Source of the DNA: Akkermansiaceae bacterium
GTDB lineage: Bacteria > Verrucomicrobiota > Verrucomicrobiia > Verrucomicrobiales > DEV007
Length of the DNA stretch: 64,000 nucleotides
NCBI GenBank assembly: GCA_024233005.1
Contig: JACKQE010000002.1
Coordinates: 496,001 to 560,000, forward strand
Direction of reading: 5' to 3'
Shown here: in pieces, positions 43,954-52,392 of the stretch
Position numbering within the stretch: position 1 is the first letter of the stretch
Layout of the letters: each line of letters starts with the position of its first letter
The notes under the pieces: model-generated
What the model was told of the DNA's origin: nothing
The model's database searches: none
Seen by the model: only the letters and a program-made list of their open reading frames with translations
Position numbers and translations under genes: made by a program

Positions 43954-45161
43954 AGCCCTGCCTGATTTTCATCCTGACCATTTGCCTTGCGACGCTCTCC
44001 CGGGGAGCGGACCCCGCAAAACCCCTTAAAGTATTCATCCTTGCCGGCCAGTCCAACATGGAGGGGCATGCCAAGGTGGAAACGTTCGATTACCTAGGGG
44101 ACGACCCCGCCACCGCGCCGTTGCTCCGACAGATGCGGAACGAGGATGGTACCCCTCGGGTGTGCGACCATGTCTGGATTTCTTACCTGACCGGCATCAG
44201 GGAACAGAATGGCGAGGCCTCCGGCAAGCTCACCGCGGGCTGGGGGGCTCGGCAGAATCCGGCTCAGAACGGGGGAAAAATCGGACCGGAATTCACGTTC
44301 GGTCTGACCATGGATCGTTCCCTGGACGAACCGGTGCTCATCATCAAGACCGCCTGGGGCGGAAAATCGCTTTTTTATGATTTTCGCCCTCCGGGAGCGG
44401 GAGTGTATCCACGGACCCCGCAGGATATCGAGAAGAACCGTAATCCCGAAAGTGGGTCCGGTCATTATTATCGGTTGATGACCGATCATGTGAAGGCCGT
44501 TCTCTCCGACATCCGAAGGATTTGTCCGACTTATGATGAGAAGAGGGGCTACGAAATCGCGGGTTTTGTCTGGTTCCAGGGATTCAACGACATGGTCAAC
44601 CGTGACGTCTATCCGCCGCTGCCCAAGGACAGCACGGCCAACCGGTTTGCCCGCTACAGCGACTGGCTGGCGACCTTCATCCGGGATGTCCGCAAGGATC
44701 TCAACGCTCCCCGGATGCCCTTCGTCATCGGGGTCATGGGGGTCGGTGGGGCATCCGCCAATGCGGACAACCTGCAGTTTCGCGAGGCCATGGCGGCCCC
44801 GGCGGCGCTTCCCGAATTCCGCGGCACGGTCAGTGCCGTGCCCACCGCGCCTTATTGGGACGAACCGCTTGCCGCGATCCAGGAGAAATACGAGCAGGTG
44901 CGTCAAATGGCTTACCTGCTCAAAAGCAAAAACAAAAACCAGGCCAACGCCGATGGTTCCATGACCGTCCAGCAGCAGGCGGCCTATTTGAAAGATTTCG
45001 AAGCGAAGCTCATCACTCCGGAGGAGGTCGCGCTGCGCCAGCGTGGTGCCTCCAATGCTGGCTACCACTACCTCGGCTGTGCCAAAACATTCGCCCTCAT
45101 GGGACAGGCCTTTGCCGAGACGATTCTGAAGATGCAACCCACCCCTCTCACCGCACCATGA
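43950..45161 (+). CDS. SASA-domain (sialate O-acetylesterase-like) secreted esterase
   Basis: 403 residues. Signal peptide IFILTICLATLSRGAD. The SGNH/SASA block VFILAGQSNMEGHAK places the nucleophile at Ser35; IIKTAWGGKSLFYDFRPPG and VWFQGFNDMVN are the second and third blocks. The Asp-x-x-His block expected near the C-terminus is only weakly apparent (NAGYHYLGCAKTF supplies a His). It should remove acetyl esters from a sugar. Third gene of the four-gene overlapping operon. Confidence 0.87.
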   Translation: MKPCLIFILTICLATLSRGADPAKPLKVFILAGQSNMEGHAKVETFDYLGDDPATAPLLRQMRNEDGTPRVCDHVWISYLTGIREQNGEASGKLTAGWGARQNPAQNGGKIGPEFTFGLTMDRSLDEPVLIIKTAWGGKSLFYDFRPPGAGVYPRTPQDIEKNRNPESGSGHYYRLMTDHVKAVLSDIRRICPTYDEKRGYEIAGFVWFQGFNDMVNRDVYPPLPKDSTANRFARYSDWLATFIRDVRKDLNAPRMPFVIGVMGVGGASANADNLQFREAMAAPAALPEFRGTVSAVPTAPYWDEPLAAIQEKYEQVRQMAYLLKSKNKNQANADGSMTVQQQAAYLKDFEAKLITPEEVALRQRGASNAGYHYLGCAKTFALMGQAFAETILKMQPTPLTAP

Positions 45162-46666
45162 GACCTCTGCTTCTGTGTTTCCTTGTCGCCAGTGGTCTTC
45201 CCGTTCTTCGGGCAGCCTATGGCGACGAGTTACTGGCCGGCGCCGCCCGGGTCGAAATCACGGAGCGGGAAGCCGGACCGGTCAACGATCCGCTCTATGC
45301 CAAAGCGCTCGTCCTACGGCAGGGGCCGACCACGGTGGTGCTGTTGACGCTCGATGTGGTGGCGATTGGCGAGATCGGGAGAATCGGGAACGATTTCCTG
45401 CCCTCTCTGCGGAGTCAATTGGAGAAGGATCTTGGAGTGCCGCCTGCCAATGTGGTGGTCAATGCCAGCCATTGTCATGGGGTGCCCTGTAAAGAGGTCG
45501 AGGCGCTTGCGGTCCGCGCTGTCAAAGAGGCTTGGCAGGCGATGGTTCCGGTGAAGGCCGGCGCGGGGGAAGGGCGGGAGGATCGCATCAGCGAAAACCG
45601 GCGTCTCTTAATGAAGGACGGCACTGAGATCGACATGCGCCGGGCCTACTCCATGCCTCCGGATCAGGAGGTGGCTTCGGTGGGGCCTATCGATCCGGAG
45701 ATCGGGCTGCTGCGGCTGGACCGCCTGGACGGCACTCCGCTCGCCGTCGTTTACCAGTTCGCCTGCCATCCGATCATGAATCCGCCCAGCAAGGGCAACT
45801 CGGCGGACTATCCGGGTTATGCCTCCAAAGTCATTGAGGAGGCTCTGGGAAACGGGGCTGTGGCCATTTTCCTGCAAGGCTGCGGAGGTGACATCAATCC
45901 CGTGCGCTACAAGGAAACGAGTCGTCCAGCGGATGCCGGGCCGTTGGGAAACCTGCTGGGTCTCAGCGCGATGCGGGGCCTGCGGGAGATTGCCACCACT
46001 GCGGACGGGCCTCTCCGGATTTCCAACGAGATCATCTCCGTCCCGCGGAGCACCGATCTGGAACGGCGCATCGCGGCGATCGGGGTGGAGCAGGCTCGGT
46101 TGCTGGCGGCACTCAAGCCCACGAACATCAATTTCAAGACCTTTCTCCCCCTTATGTTGCAGCAGCGGCTCTCGCCGGATTTCCCTTCCCATTTTTCCCA
46201 GAGTTACCTGCACGATCAGATGCTCGGCCGGGAGGCTCTGGCACAATTGGATGCCGACAATCGCACCAGTGTGGAGAACTATGAAAAGAACATCCTCATC
46301 ATGGAGCAGTTGACGCGGTTGAACACGAACCTCGCCTTGCTGAAGCGCCATCTCGTCCAGAACAACGAGGCGGGAAAGCCCACGATCGAGGTGGAGGTCT
46401 CCGGCTTGCGGGTCGGTGATTTCCGTTTGGTGACCTTCCCGGGGGAGCTGACCGTGCAGGTGGGGCTCAACATCCGGAAAGCGCTGGCACAGCCCCATGT
46501 CCATGTTTCCGGTTACACCAACGGCTACATCTATTACACCCCGACGGCCGTGCAGCGCAACAACAAGGGCTATGCCCAGGAGGACTGCGATTCCCTCGTC
46601 GCGCCGGAGTGGCAGCAGGTCTTTGAGGCCAAGGCGCTGGAGGTGCTTCAAAAACTGGGGCGTTGA
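45158..46666 (+). CDS. neutral/alkaline ceramidase-like secreted hydrolase
   Basis: 502 residues from ATG 45158, which overlaps the preceding stop (ATGA) and gives a good signal peptide (PLLLCFLVASGLPVLRAA). Ceramidase-like features are LLAGAARVEITEREAG, VVNASHCHGVPC (zinc His cluster), YQFACHPIMNPPSKGNSADY, FLQGCGGDINPVRY and LVTFPGELTVQVG. It keeps the catalytic core but lacks the extra C-terminal domain of true ceramidases. A relative of the 34897-36252 gene, which also neighbours a sulfatase. Fourth and last gene of the operon. Confidence 0.85.
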   Translation: MRPLLLCFLVASGLPVLRAAYGDELLAGAARVEITEREAGPVNDPLYAKALVLRQGPTTVVLLTLDVVAIGEIGRIGNDFLPSLRSQLEKDLGVPPANVVVNASHCHGVPCKEVEALAVRAVKEAWQAMVPVKAGAGEGREDRISENRRLLMKDGTEIDMRRAYSMPPDQEVASVGPIDPEIGLLRLDRLDGTPLAVVYQFACHPIMNPPSKGNSADYPGYASKVIEEALGNGAVAIFLQGCGGDINPVRYKETSRPADAGPLGNLLGLSAMRGLREIATTADGPLRISNEIISVPRSTDLERRIAAIGVEQARLLAALKPTNINFKTFLPLMLQQRLSPDFPSHFSQSYLHDQMLGREALAQLDADNRTSVENYEKNILIMEQLTRLNTNLALLKRHLVQNNEAGKPTIEVEVSGLRVGDFRLVTFPGELTVQVGLNIRKALAQPHVHVSGYTNGYIYYTPTAVQRNNKGYAQEDCDSLVAPEWQQVFEAKALEVLQKLGR

Positions 46667-46687
46667 CCTTCGCGGTGGGGCACCGGA

Positions 46688-48451
46688 TCATTTTCCGGGC
46701 AGACTCCAGACTGGGTCGAAGCTTTTCGGGGTCGAACCGTTCTGCAACATTTGCTCGACCGCCCTGGAAAGCAGAATCAGGGAGGGGCCATCACCGGGGT
46801 GTTCCCGCAGGAGTTCGGTGAGGCAGGTGGCCGCCTCCTGCCATCCGCCACTCTCAAAACAGGCCAACGCCCTTTCGTACCCTGCGCGGAGCGTATCCCA
46901 GCCCGGTTGACCGGGTTCGGCGAGCTCGTAGAGTTCCACGGGTTCCAGGATGTTGTTGACCCGTGTCTTGCCGAGGCGTCTGCCAAGGACGCCTGAACCG
47001 GCGGGGAGTCGTTGCCAGGTGTCCGCCGTGAGGAGGGCCTTGGCGCGGACATATTTGGTCGCCCCCTGGACCCGGCTTCCCAGATTGACCGTGTTTCCGA
47101 GCGCTCCGTATTTGAACTTCCGTTCGGTTCCCACGTTGCCCACATAGGCTTCACCGGTGCTAATGCCGATGGAAACCTCCGTGAAATCCCGGATGACGGA
47201 ACGCCACGCGGCATCAAGGGCGGGGAGACTGGCCAGCATGGCCAAGGCCGAGCGGCAGGCGCGGGAAGCATGGTCGGGTTGGTCCTTGGGAGCTCCCCAT
47301 AGTGCCATGATCTGGTCGCCCGTGTAGTCGACGAGCACACCTTCTTCGTCCATGACGCAGGCGCTCATGACGCCGAGGACCTGGCTCAACCATTTCAGAG
47401 TGGCCTCCGGTCCGAGCCGCTCGCTGACCCGGCTGAAACCGACGATGTCGCAGAAGAGAACACTGACTTCGATTTGGCGGCCGGTCCTGAGTTCCTGGGG
47501 ATGACGAACCAGGTGGCGGGCCAGATCGGGGGTGAAATACTGGGCGAATTCCTTTTCCCGGAGGCGTTGGCGTTCCAGACAAGCATCGACACGGGCCCGG
47601 AGCAGCTTCAGATCAATCGGGCGACCAAGGAAATCTTCCGCTCCCATTTCGATGCCGCGGATCGCATTGGCATCGGAGTCCATTCCGGAAATGATGATGA
47701 CCGGAGTGTGGCTGAGCTGGCCGGATTGCCTCATCCAGTTGAGAACTTCAAAGCCATTCTTCTCCGGCATGACAAGGTCCAGCAGCACGAGGTCGAATTC
47801 TCCCTGGGTGAGGGCAACGATGGCTTCATTGCCATTGGTGGCATAGTCGACGGCATGGCCACGGCCGGAGAGAAACCGCCCCAGAACCTCACGGCTGGCC
47901 TCGCTGTCGTCGGCGACGAGAATGCGCGCTGGCAGCGCAGGGTGGCTGGTGCCCAGCTCTCCGGGAGCGATTTCCTCCGGAAGGCCCACGGTGACGTCGA
48001 GGAGACCCTCATGAAGCTGGAGGTCCGGCGGAGGCTCGGCATGGTGTTCCCGGTGGGCGTTGAGGGCCTCGGTGCAGGCCTTGGTGTGCCGGCAGATGGT
48101 TTCCACCTCGGCCCGATCGGTGGGGCGGAGGTCCGGTTCCTCGAGAATGAGTTGGGACCGGCCAACGAGGTTGTTGAGGATTCCACGCAGATCATGCCGC
48201 ACTTCCTGGAGTCTGGAGGCAGGGTCGTCGGTGGCACGCCGGAAGCGGTTTTGGGAGAGGCGTTCCCGGGCCATGCGGAACAGCTCCACCGCCGCGTCAT
48301 GCATGCGCAGGAGGTCCCGTTCGCAAGGGCGCAGGCTTTCCTCCAAAGGAATCCGCTCCACCAACATTTGGACCGTGCTGGAGATGGCTTCGGCACGCTC
48401 CTCAAGGGTCGACTTGAGTTCGCTGATTGCTTTTTCCCAAGTGGGATTCAC
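46688..48451 (-). CDS. response regulator with kinase-like N-terminus and class III nucleotide cyclase
   Basis: 587 residues. Residues 65-140 resemble a histidine-kinase dimerisation helix pair (EVRHDLRGILNNLVGRSQLI), but no ATPase domain follows, so it cannot phosphorylate itself. A receiver domain spans about 172-295 with phospho-acceptor Asp225. The class III cyclase domain runs from about 325 to 510: metal Asp335 (VLFCDIVGFS) and Asp379 (YTGDQIMALWG), 44 residues apart as usual, and the transition-state Asn/Arg block NTVNLGSR. The purine-specifying position before it reads GN rather than GD, so base choice is uncertain. The remaining 75 residues are helical. The start overlaps the stop of a single-receiver gene. 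Confidence 0.88.
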   Translation of the reverse strand: MNPTWEKAISELKSTLEERAEAISSTVQMLVERIPLEESLRPCERDLLRMHDAAVELFRMARERLSQNRFRRATDDPASRLQEVRHDLRGILNNLVGRSQLILEEPDLRPTDRAEVETICRHTKACTEALNAHREHHAEPPPDLQLHEGLLDVTVGLPEEIAPGELGTSHPALPARILVADDSEASREVLGRFLSGRGHAVDYATNGNEAIVALTQGEFDLVLLDLVMPEKNGFEVLNWMRQSGQLSHTPVIIISGMDSDANAIRGIEMGAEDFLGRPIDLKLLRARVDACLERQRLREKEFAQYFTPDLARHLVRHPQELRTGRQIEVSVLFCDIVGFSRVSERLGPEATLKWLSQVLGVMSACVMDEEGVLVDYTGDQIMALWGAPKDQPDHASRACRSALAMLASLPALDAAWRSVIRDFTEVSIGISTGEAYVGNVGTERKFKYGALGNTVNLGSRVQGATKYVRAKALLTADTWQRLPAGSGVLGRRLGKTRVNNILEPVELYELAEPGQPGWDTLRAGYERALACFESGGWQEAATCLTELLREHPGDGPSLILLSRAVEQMLQNGSTPKSFDPVWSLPGK

Positions 48452-48852
48452 GGTGGGGAGGATGGTCCGAGGTGTCGGTCGATCAATGCAAGCAAGGCCC
48501 CGAAATCCTCGATCGGTTTCGGCACCATGCCCACGCAGCCCACCTCGGCGATGTTCTCCTTGAACTTTGACATCATGTGTCCGGTGAGGGCCAGCACCGG
48601 GATCCCGGCGATTTCAGGAATGGTTTTGATCTGGCGGGTGGCCTCGATGCCAGCCCGGTCGTTGACCTGGCCGCCGGCGCTTTCTGGCATCCGCATATCC
48701 ATGAGAATGATGTCGGGACGGCACTCCTGAGCTTTGGCCACGGCATCGGCCCCATCGCGTGCTAGGATGACTTCGTGGCCACGTCTCGGAAGGAGGCGCG
48801 AACAGATTTCCACCATGTCATCATCGTCGTCTGCCAGAAGGATACGTGCCAT
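48448..48852 (-). CDS. single-domain response regulator
   Basis: 134 residues forming one receiver domain: acidic pocket ILLADDDDDMVE, phospho-acceptor Asp52 (IILMDMRMP), Thr in LALTGHM and Lys in VPKPIEDF. The loop after the acceptor has an insertion (ESAGGQVNDRAG) compared with CheY. There is no output domain. Its stop overlaps the start of the cyclase gene (48448-48451), so both are produced together; it may be an upstream or parallel phospho-acceptor for the cyclase protein's kinase-like helix. Confidence 0.92.
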   Translation of the reverse strand: MARILLADDDDDMVEICSRLLPRRGHEVILARDGADAVAKAQECRPDIILMDMRMPESAGGQVNDRAGIEATRQIKTIPEIAGIPVLALTGHMMSKFKENIAEVGCVGMVPKPIEDFGALLALIDRHLGPSSPP

Positions 48853-49082
48853 TTTTGGAATTGTCCTGATTCACCGGACAGGGGCATCATAAAGGGCATT
48901 GCAGGGTTCTGACAAGCACCGAATCGTGCTCCGGTGGCTGATTCAAGCGCCATCCGAATTTGTCACAGTGGCAAAACGCCTCCTCGGGGATGAACTTGAC
49001 GCTTTGGCCAAGCAGGCATCGGTTTTTGGCGGGGGCATTAATTTTTATTGGCGCAGCAGGTCTTCACGCCGAAAGTGGGCCC

Positions 49083-49445
49083 GTGTTTCAGATCATTTTC
49101 AACGAGATCAGCGCCGCAGAAATCTCCCAGCTCCCGACCCTGGCGCAGCTTGAGGTGCTTGCGGAATTCCAGGTCAGGCCCGAGGACCTTGAGAAATTGG
49201 ATGGGGAAAGGTTTGGCCAGATCGAACGGGAAGGCCGCAAACTCTACCGCTACCGGGCCAAGGATCTGCGGATCTATTTTGAAGTCACCAACGGTTCGGT
49301 GGTTGTTCACAGAGTATTGAACAAGAACACATTGCAAGACTTTCTGTTCCGGACGAAGCTGCCTTTTTCCGAGGATGAAGAGCTCAGCCAATCGAAAACC
49401 TTTTGGAAATTGATTGAGGAAGGCGAAAAGGCCCGTCGGCTCTGA
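49083..49445 (+). CDS. RelE/ParE-like fold protein
   Basis: 120 residues from GTG 49083. An in-frame ATG at 48960 would add 41 residues that include a signal-peptide-like stretch (RFLAGALIFIGAAGLHAESG). GTG 49083 is preferred because RelE-like proteins begin directly with the first strand, here FQIIFNEISAAEI. Later segments KLYRYRAKDLRIYFEV and VVHRVLNKNTLQDFLF match the beta-sheet core of RelE-type toxins. No antitoxin gene is seen on either side, so a toxin role is doubtful. It lies 17 bases before the aminotransferase gene. Confidence 0.65.
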   Translation: MFQIIFNEISAAEISQLPTLAQLEVLAEFQVRPEDLEKLDGERFGQIEREGRKLYRYRAKDLRIYFEVTNGSVVVHRVLNKNTLQDFLFRTKLPFSEDEELSQSKTFWKLIEEGEKARRL

Positions 49446-49462
49446 TTCCGCACTGTTCCTCC

Positions 49463-50665
49463 ATGAATCCCCCGGCACCCACCGCATTGCCCCCCGACTT
49501 TCTGGCCCGTTTGGATGCGGACGAGTCCTACCGAAGGGCGCATTTTCCGGTTGCCCGGGACCGCATTTTCCTCGCCCACGCCGCGATCGCCGTGGTGCCC
49601 CAGGTGGCGGTGGATGCGATGCAGGCATTCAACGTGGCCTCGGCAGACGGAAGTTTGGACTATTCCGGTCTCCTCCTCCAAGACATGGACCGGATCCGTG
49701 GGGTCGCGGGCCGGTTGCTCGGTTGCGGGGCGGGGGAGGTCGCGCTGTTGGGCCCGACTTCACTGGGGCTGAGTTTGGTGGCCAACGGTCTCGACTGGCA
49801 ACCCGGTGACGAGGTGGTGTGCCACCATGATGATTATGCGGCGAACGTTTATCCATGGCTCGATCTGGAACGTTTCGGGGTCCGGGTGATCCGTCTCCAA
49901 CCGTCGGAGCCCGGTCTGTTGACTCCCGAGTTGATTGCCTCGGTCTTGGGGCCGAAAACCCGTCTCGTGGCCTTGGCCTCCGCGCATTTTCTGTCTGGTC
50001 GCCTGCTTGATGTGGATGCCATCGGACGGCTTGTTCATCACGCCGGGGCCCTCTTTTGCGTGGACGCGATCCAGACGCTTGGCGCCCAGCCGATTTCTTT
50101 GAAAGAGGTGGATTTCCTGAGTGCGGATTCCCACAAATGGCTGCTGGGTCCACTGGCCGCCGGCGTGTTTTATGTGCGGGCAGAGCTCCAGGAGCGGCTC
50201 CGGCCCAGTCTCCAGGGAGCGTGGAATGTGAAGTCGCCGAACTTTCTCGCGGTCGACTCGGTGGCGTATGAAGCGGGGGCCCGGCGCTATGAGCCCGGAG
50301 TGCTTAATGTCACGGGGCTTTTGGGAATGGAGGCGTCGCTGGAAATGCTCCTCCAGGTGGGCGTGGAGCGTGTCGCTTCCCGTATCGACGATCTGCGATG
50401 GCATCTTGCGGAAGGCCTTCTCGCGCGGGGATGGCGCCTGCTGGGGCCGGCCCGGCGTGCGACGTCGGATCCGACCGGCGGAATTCTCAGTGCGACTCTG
50501 GATCGCCCTGGCGGCGTGCTGGAGGCGCATCGGACACTGCTGAGCGCCGGCGGCGTGGTGACCTCTCTGCGGCATGACCGGGAGGGAATCCCCTGGCTCC
50601 GGTTCAGCCCACATTTTTACAACACCATCGGCGAAATGGACCGGGTGCTGTCCTTATTGGCATAG
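49463..50665 (+). CDS. class V aminotransferase (cysteine-desulfurase/isopenicillin-epimerase-like)
   Basis: 400 residues. PLP lysine is Lys225 in FLSADSHKWLLGPLAAGVFY; cofactor-binding segments are LLGPTSLGLSLVA (phosphate), CHHDDYAANV, and FCVDAIQTLGA (Asp201 pairing with the pyridine). No Cys-containing active loop of IscS/SufS type is visible near the expected place, so a desulfurase role is uncertain; it could be an epimerase, lyase or aminotransferase. It follows the RelE-like gene by 17 bases and is convergent with glgC (12 bases). Confidence 0.88.
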   Translation: MNPPAPTALPPDFLARLDADESYRRAHFPVARDRIFLAHAAIAVVPQVAVDAMQAFNVASADGSLDYSGLLLQDMDRIRGVAGRLLGCGAGEVALLGPTSLGLSLVANGLDWQPGDEVVCHHDDYAANVYPWLDLERFGVRVIRLQPSEPGLLTPELIASVLGPKTRLVALASAHFLSGRLLDVDAIGRLVHHAGALFCVDAIQTLGAQPISLKEVDFLSADSHKWLLGPLAAGVFYVRAELQERLRPSLQGAWNVKSPNFLAVDSVAYEAGARRYEPGVLNVTGLLGMEASLEMLLQVGVERVASRIDDLRWHLAEGLLARGWRLLGPARRATSDPTGGILSATLDRPGGVLEAHRTLLSAGGVVTSLRHDREGIPWLRFSPHFYNTIGEMDRVLSLLA

Positions 50666-50677
50666 CAACTGGCGCGC

Positions 50678-51976
50678 TCAGACGACCGTCCCGTCCGGGA
50701 TGGTCATTCCCTTGGGGACGACGGCGATGCCGTCGCGGAAGTAGCAGTATTCATTTTCGCCATCGGGACGGCCATTGGGATCGATGACCACATTTTCACC
50801 AATGATGGCGTTTTTGTCGATGATGGCCTGGTGAATCCGGGCTCCCCGGCCGATCCGGATCTCGGCGGAGGCATTCGGCAGACCGAATCCGGCAGCCTGA
50901 TTGAAATAGTCCGCTCCCATGATGACGGAATCGGAAATCTGGCAACCCTCCTCAATCAGCGATCGCACACCGATGATGGAGCGTTTGAGGTGAGATTTGT
51001 CGATGATGCACCCGTCGGAAATGAGACAGCGCTCAATGGTGGCGGAGTTGATCTTGCTCGCGGGCAGGAAACGGGCCCGGGTGTAAATGGGATTCTCAAG
51101 ATCGAAGAAATTGTAGTTCGGCACAAGATCGGTGAGTTCGAGATTGGCCTGATGAAAGGATCTGATGGTTCCGATGTCCTCCCAGTAACCTTTGAACAGG
51201 TAGCTCTGGACCTTGCTGCCCCGGATCGCGGCAGGGATGATTTCACGGCCGAAATCCATCATGCTATTGCCCAAAAGGCAGTCTTCCAGTGCTTTGCGGG
51301 AGAAGATGTAGATGCCCATGGAAGCCTGGTAGCGCTCGTCTTTGGCGTCAAAACCGGACTCGCGGAGTTGCGCTGGCGTGAGCTTGAGGTTTTCGAGCAG
51401 ACAGGGATCTTTCGGTTTCTCGACAAAGTTGGTGATTTGCCCGGAGGCGTCGGTTTTCATGATGCCGAAGCCTTCGGCCTTGTCTCTGGTCACGGGAGTG
51501 GTGGCAATGGTGACATCGGCTTTGCAGTCCAGGTGCGCTTTGAGCATCTGCCTGAAATCCATGCTGTAGAGTTGGTCCCCACTCAGAATCACGTAATATT
51601 GGTAGGGACGCTCCAGCAGATAATTGATGTTCTGGCGCACGGCGTCAGCCGTGCCTTGATACCAGACATCCCCGGCGAAGGTTTGCTGGGCTGCCAGAAT
51701 ACGGACGAAGTCACGGCTGAAATGGTCGAAATGGTAGGCCTCGGTGATGTGGCGGTGCAGCGACTCGGTATTGAACTGCGTCAGCACATAAATGCGCCGG
51801 ATGTTGGAATTGATGCAATTGCTGATCGGGATATCCACCAACCGGTATTTGCCAGCGATGGGAACCGCCGGCTTTGAGCGGGTGGCGGTAAGAGGTTGCA
51901 ACCGTGTCCCCCGACCACCTCCCATGATGACGGCGAGGGTGGATTTCAAGTCCTTGGTGGAAATATTGAACGGCAT
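50678..51976 (-). CDS. glgC: glucose-1-phosphate adenylyltransferase
   Basis: 432 residues, normal length for GlgC. The nucleotide-binding signature MGGGRGTRLQPLTATRSKPA is at 18-37; YRLVDIPISNCINS and YQGTADAVRQN (ADP-glucose pyrophosphorylase blocks) follow, with FVEKPKDP binding the sugar. The C-terminal left-handed beta-helix ends VVPKGMTIPDGTVV. The enzyme makes ADP-glucose from ATP and glucose-1-phosphate, the committed step of bacterial glycogen synthesis. No glycogen synthase or branching gene is seen nearby, so the pathway is dispersed. Divergent from typA across a 416-base gap. Confidence 0.97.
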   Translation of the reverse strand: MPFNISTKDLKSTLAVIMGGGRGTRLQPLTATRSKPAVPIAGKYRLVDIPISNCINSNIRRIYVLTQFNTESLHRHITEAYHFDHFSRDFVRILAAQQTFAGDVWYQGTADAVRQNINYLLERPYQYYVILSGDQLYSMDFRQMLKAHLDCKADVTIATTPVTRDKAEGFGIMKTDASGQITNFVEKPKDPCLLENLKLTPAQLRESGFDAKDERYQASMGIYIFSRKALEDCLLGNSMMDFGREIIPAAIRGSKVQSYLFKGYWEDIGTIRSFHQANLELTDLVPNYNFFDLENPIYTRARFLPASKINSATIERCLISDGCIIDKSHLKRSIIGVRSLIEEGCQISDSVIMGADYFNQAAGFGLPNASAEIRIGRGARIHQAIIDKNAIIGENVVIDPNGRPDGENEYCYFRDGIAVVPKGMTIPDGTVV

Positions 51977-52392
51977 ATGCGTTGGAATGTGAAAGACCTG
52001 AAACCGGCCCGCGCCGTCCCCAAGTCCCGCTCTTTCGGCATACTACGAGGCAAAAACCCAATTGGGCGACATTTTTCGACGGGGTGATGGAAATTTTTTC
52101 GTCAAGCGGACACCCGGCCATGTGCCGAGTCCTTCCGGGTTCATGGAGCCTCGGGAGGAGCTCGTGGATAGTGGGAGGATGGATGCGGCTCTATGGTGGC
52201 GGAATCGTTTCAGTTGCAGGATTGCGACTCCGGGGTATCTTGCCGCTCTGCTTTGCGACTGGACCGCAAGATTGTGACTGCCGTGTCCTCCCACGGCTCC
52301 TACCTTTCCCCAGGGTCAAATGCCCCGGGGCTGACCGGCGGGAAGTGCCCGACCGCAAGCCAGTCTCTGACCAACGCCTTACCACGTCCTTC
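51977..52392 (+). other. intergenic region between glgC and typA
   Basis: A 416-base gap. It must hold the promoters of both divergent genes. The typA frame is open through it back to 51982, but this part lacks conserved translation-factor sequence, so ATG 52393 was taken. No RNA gene or riboswitch was recognised. Confidence 0.5.
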
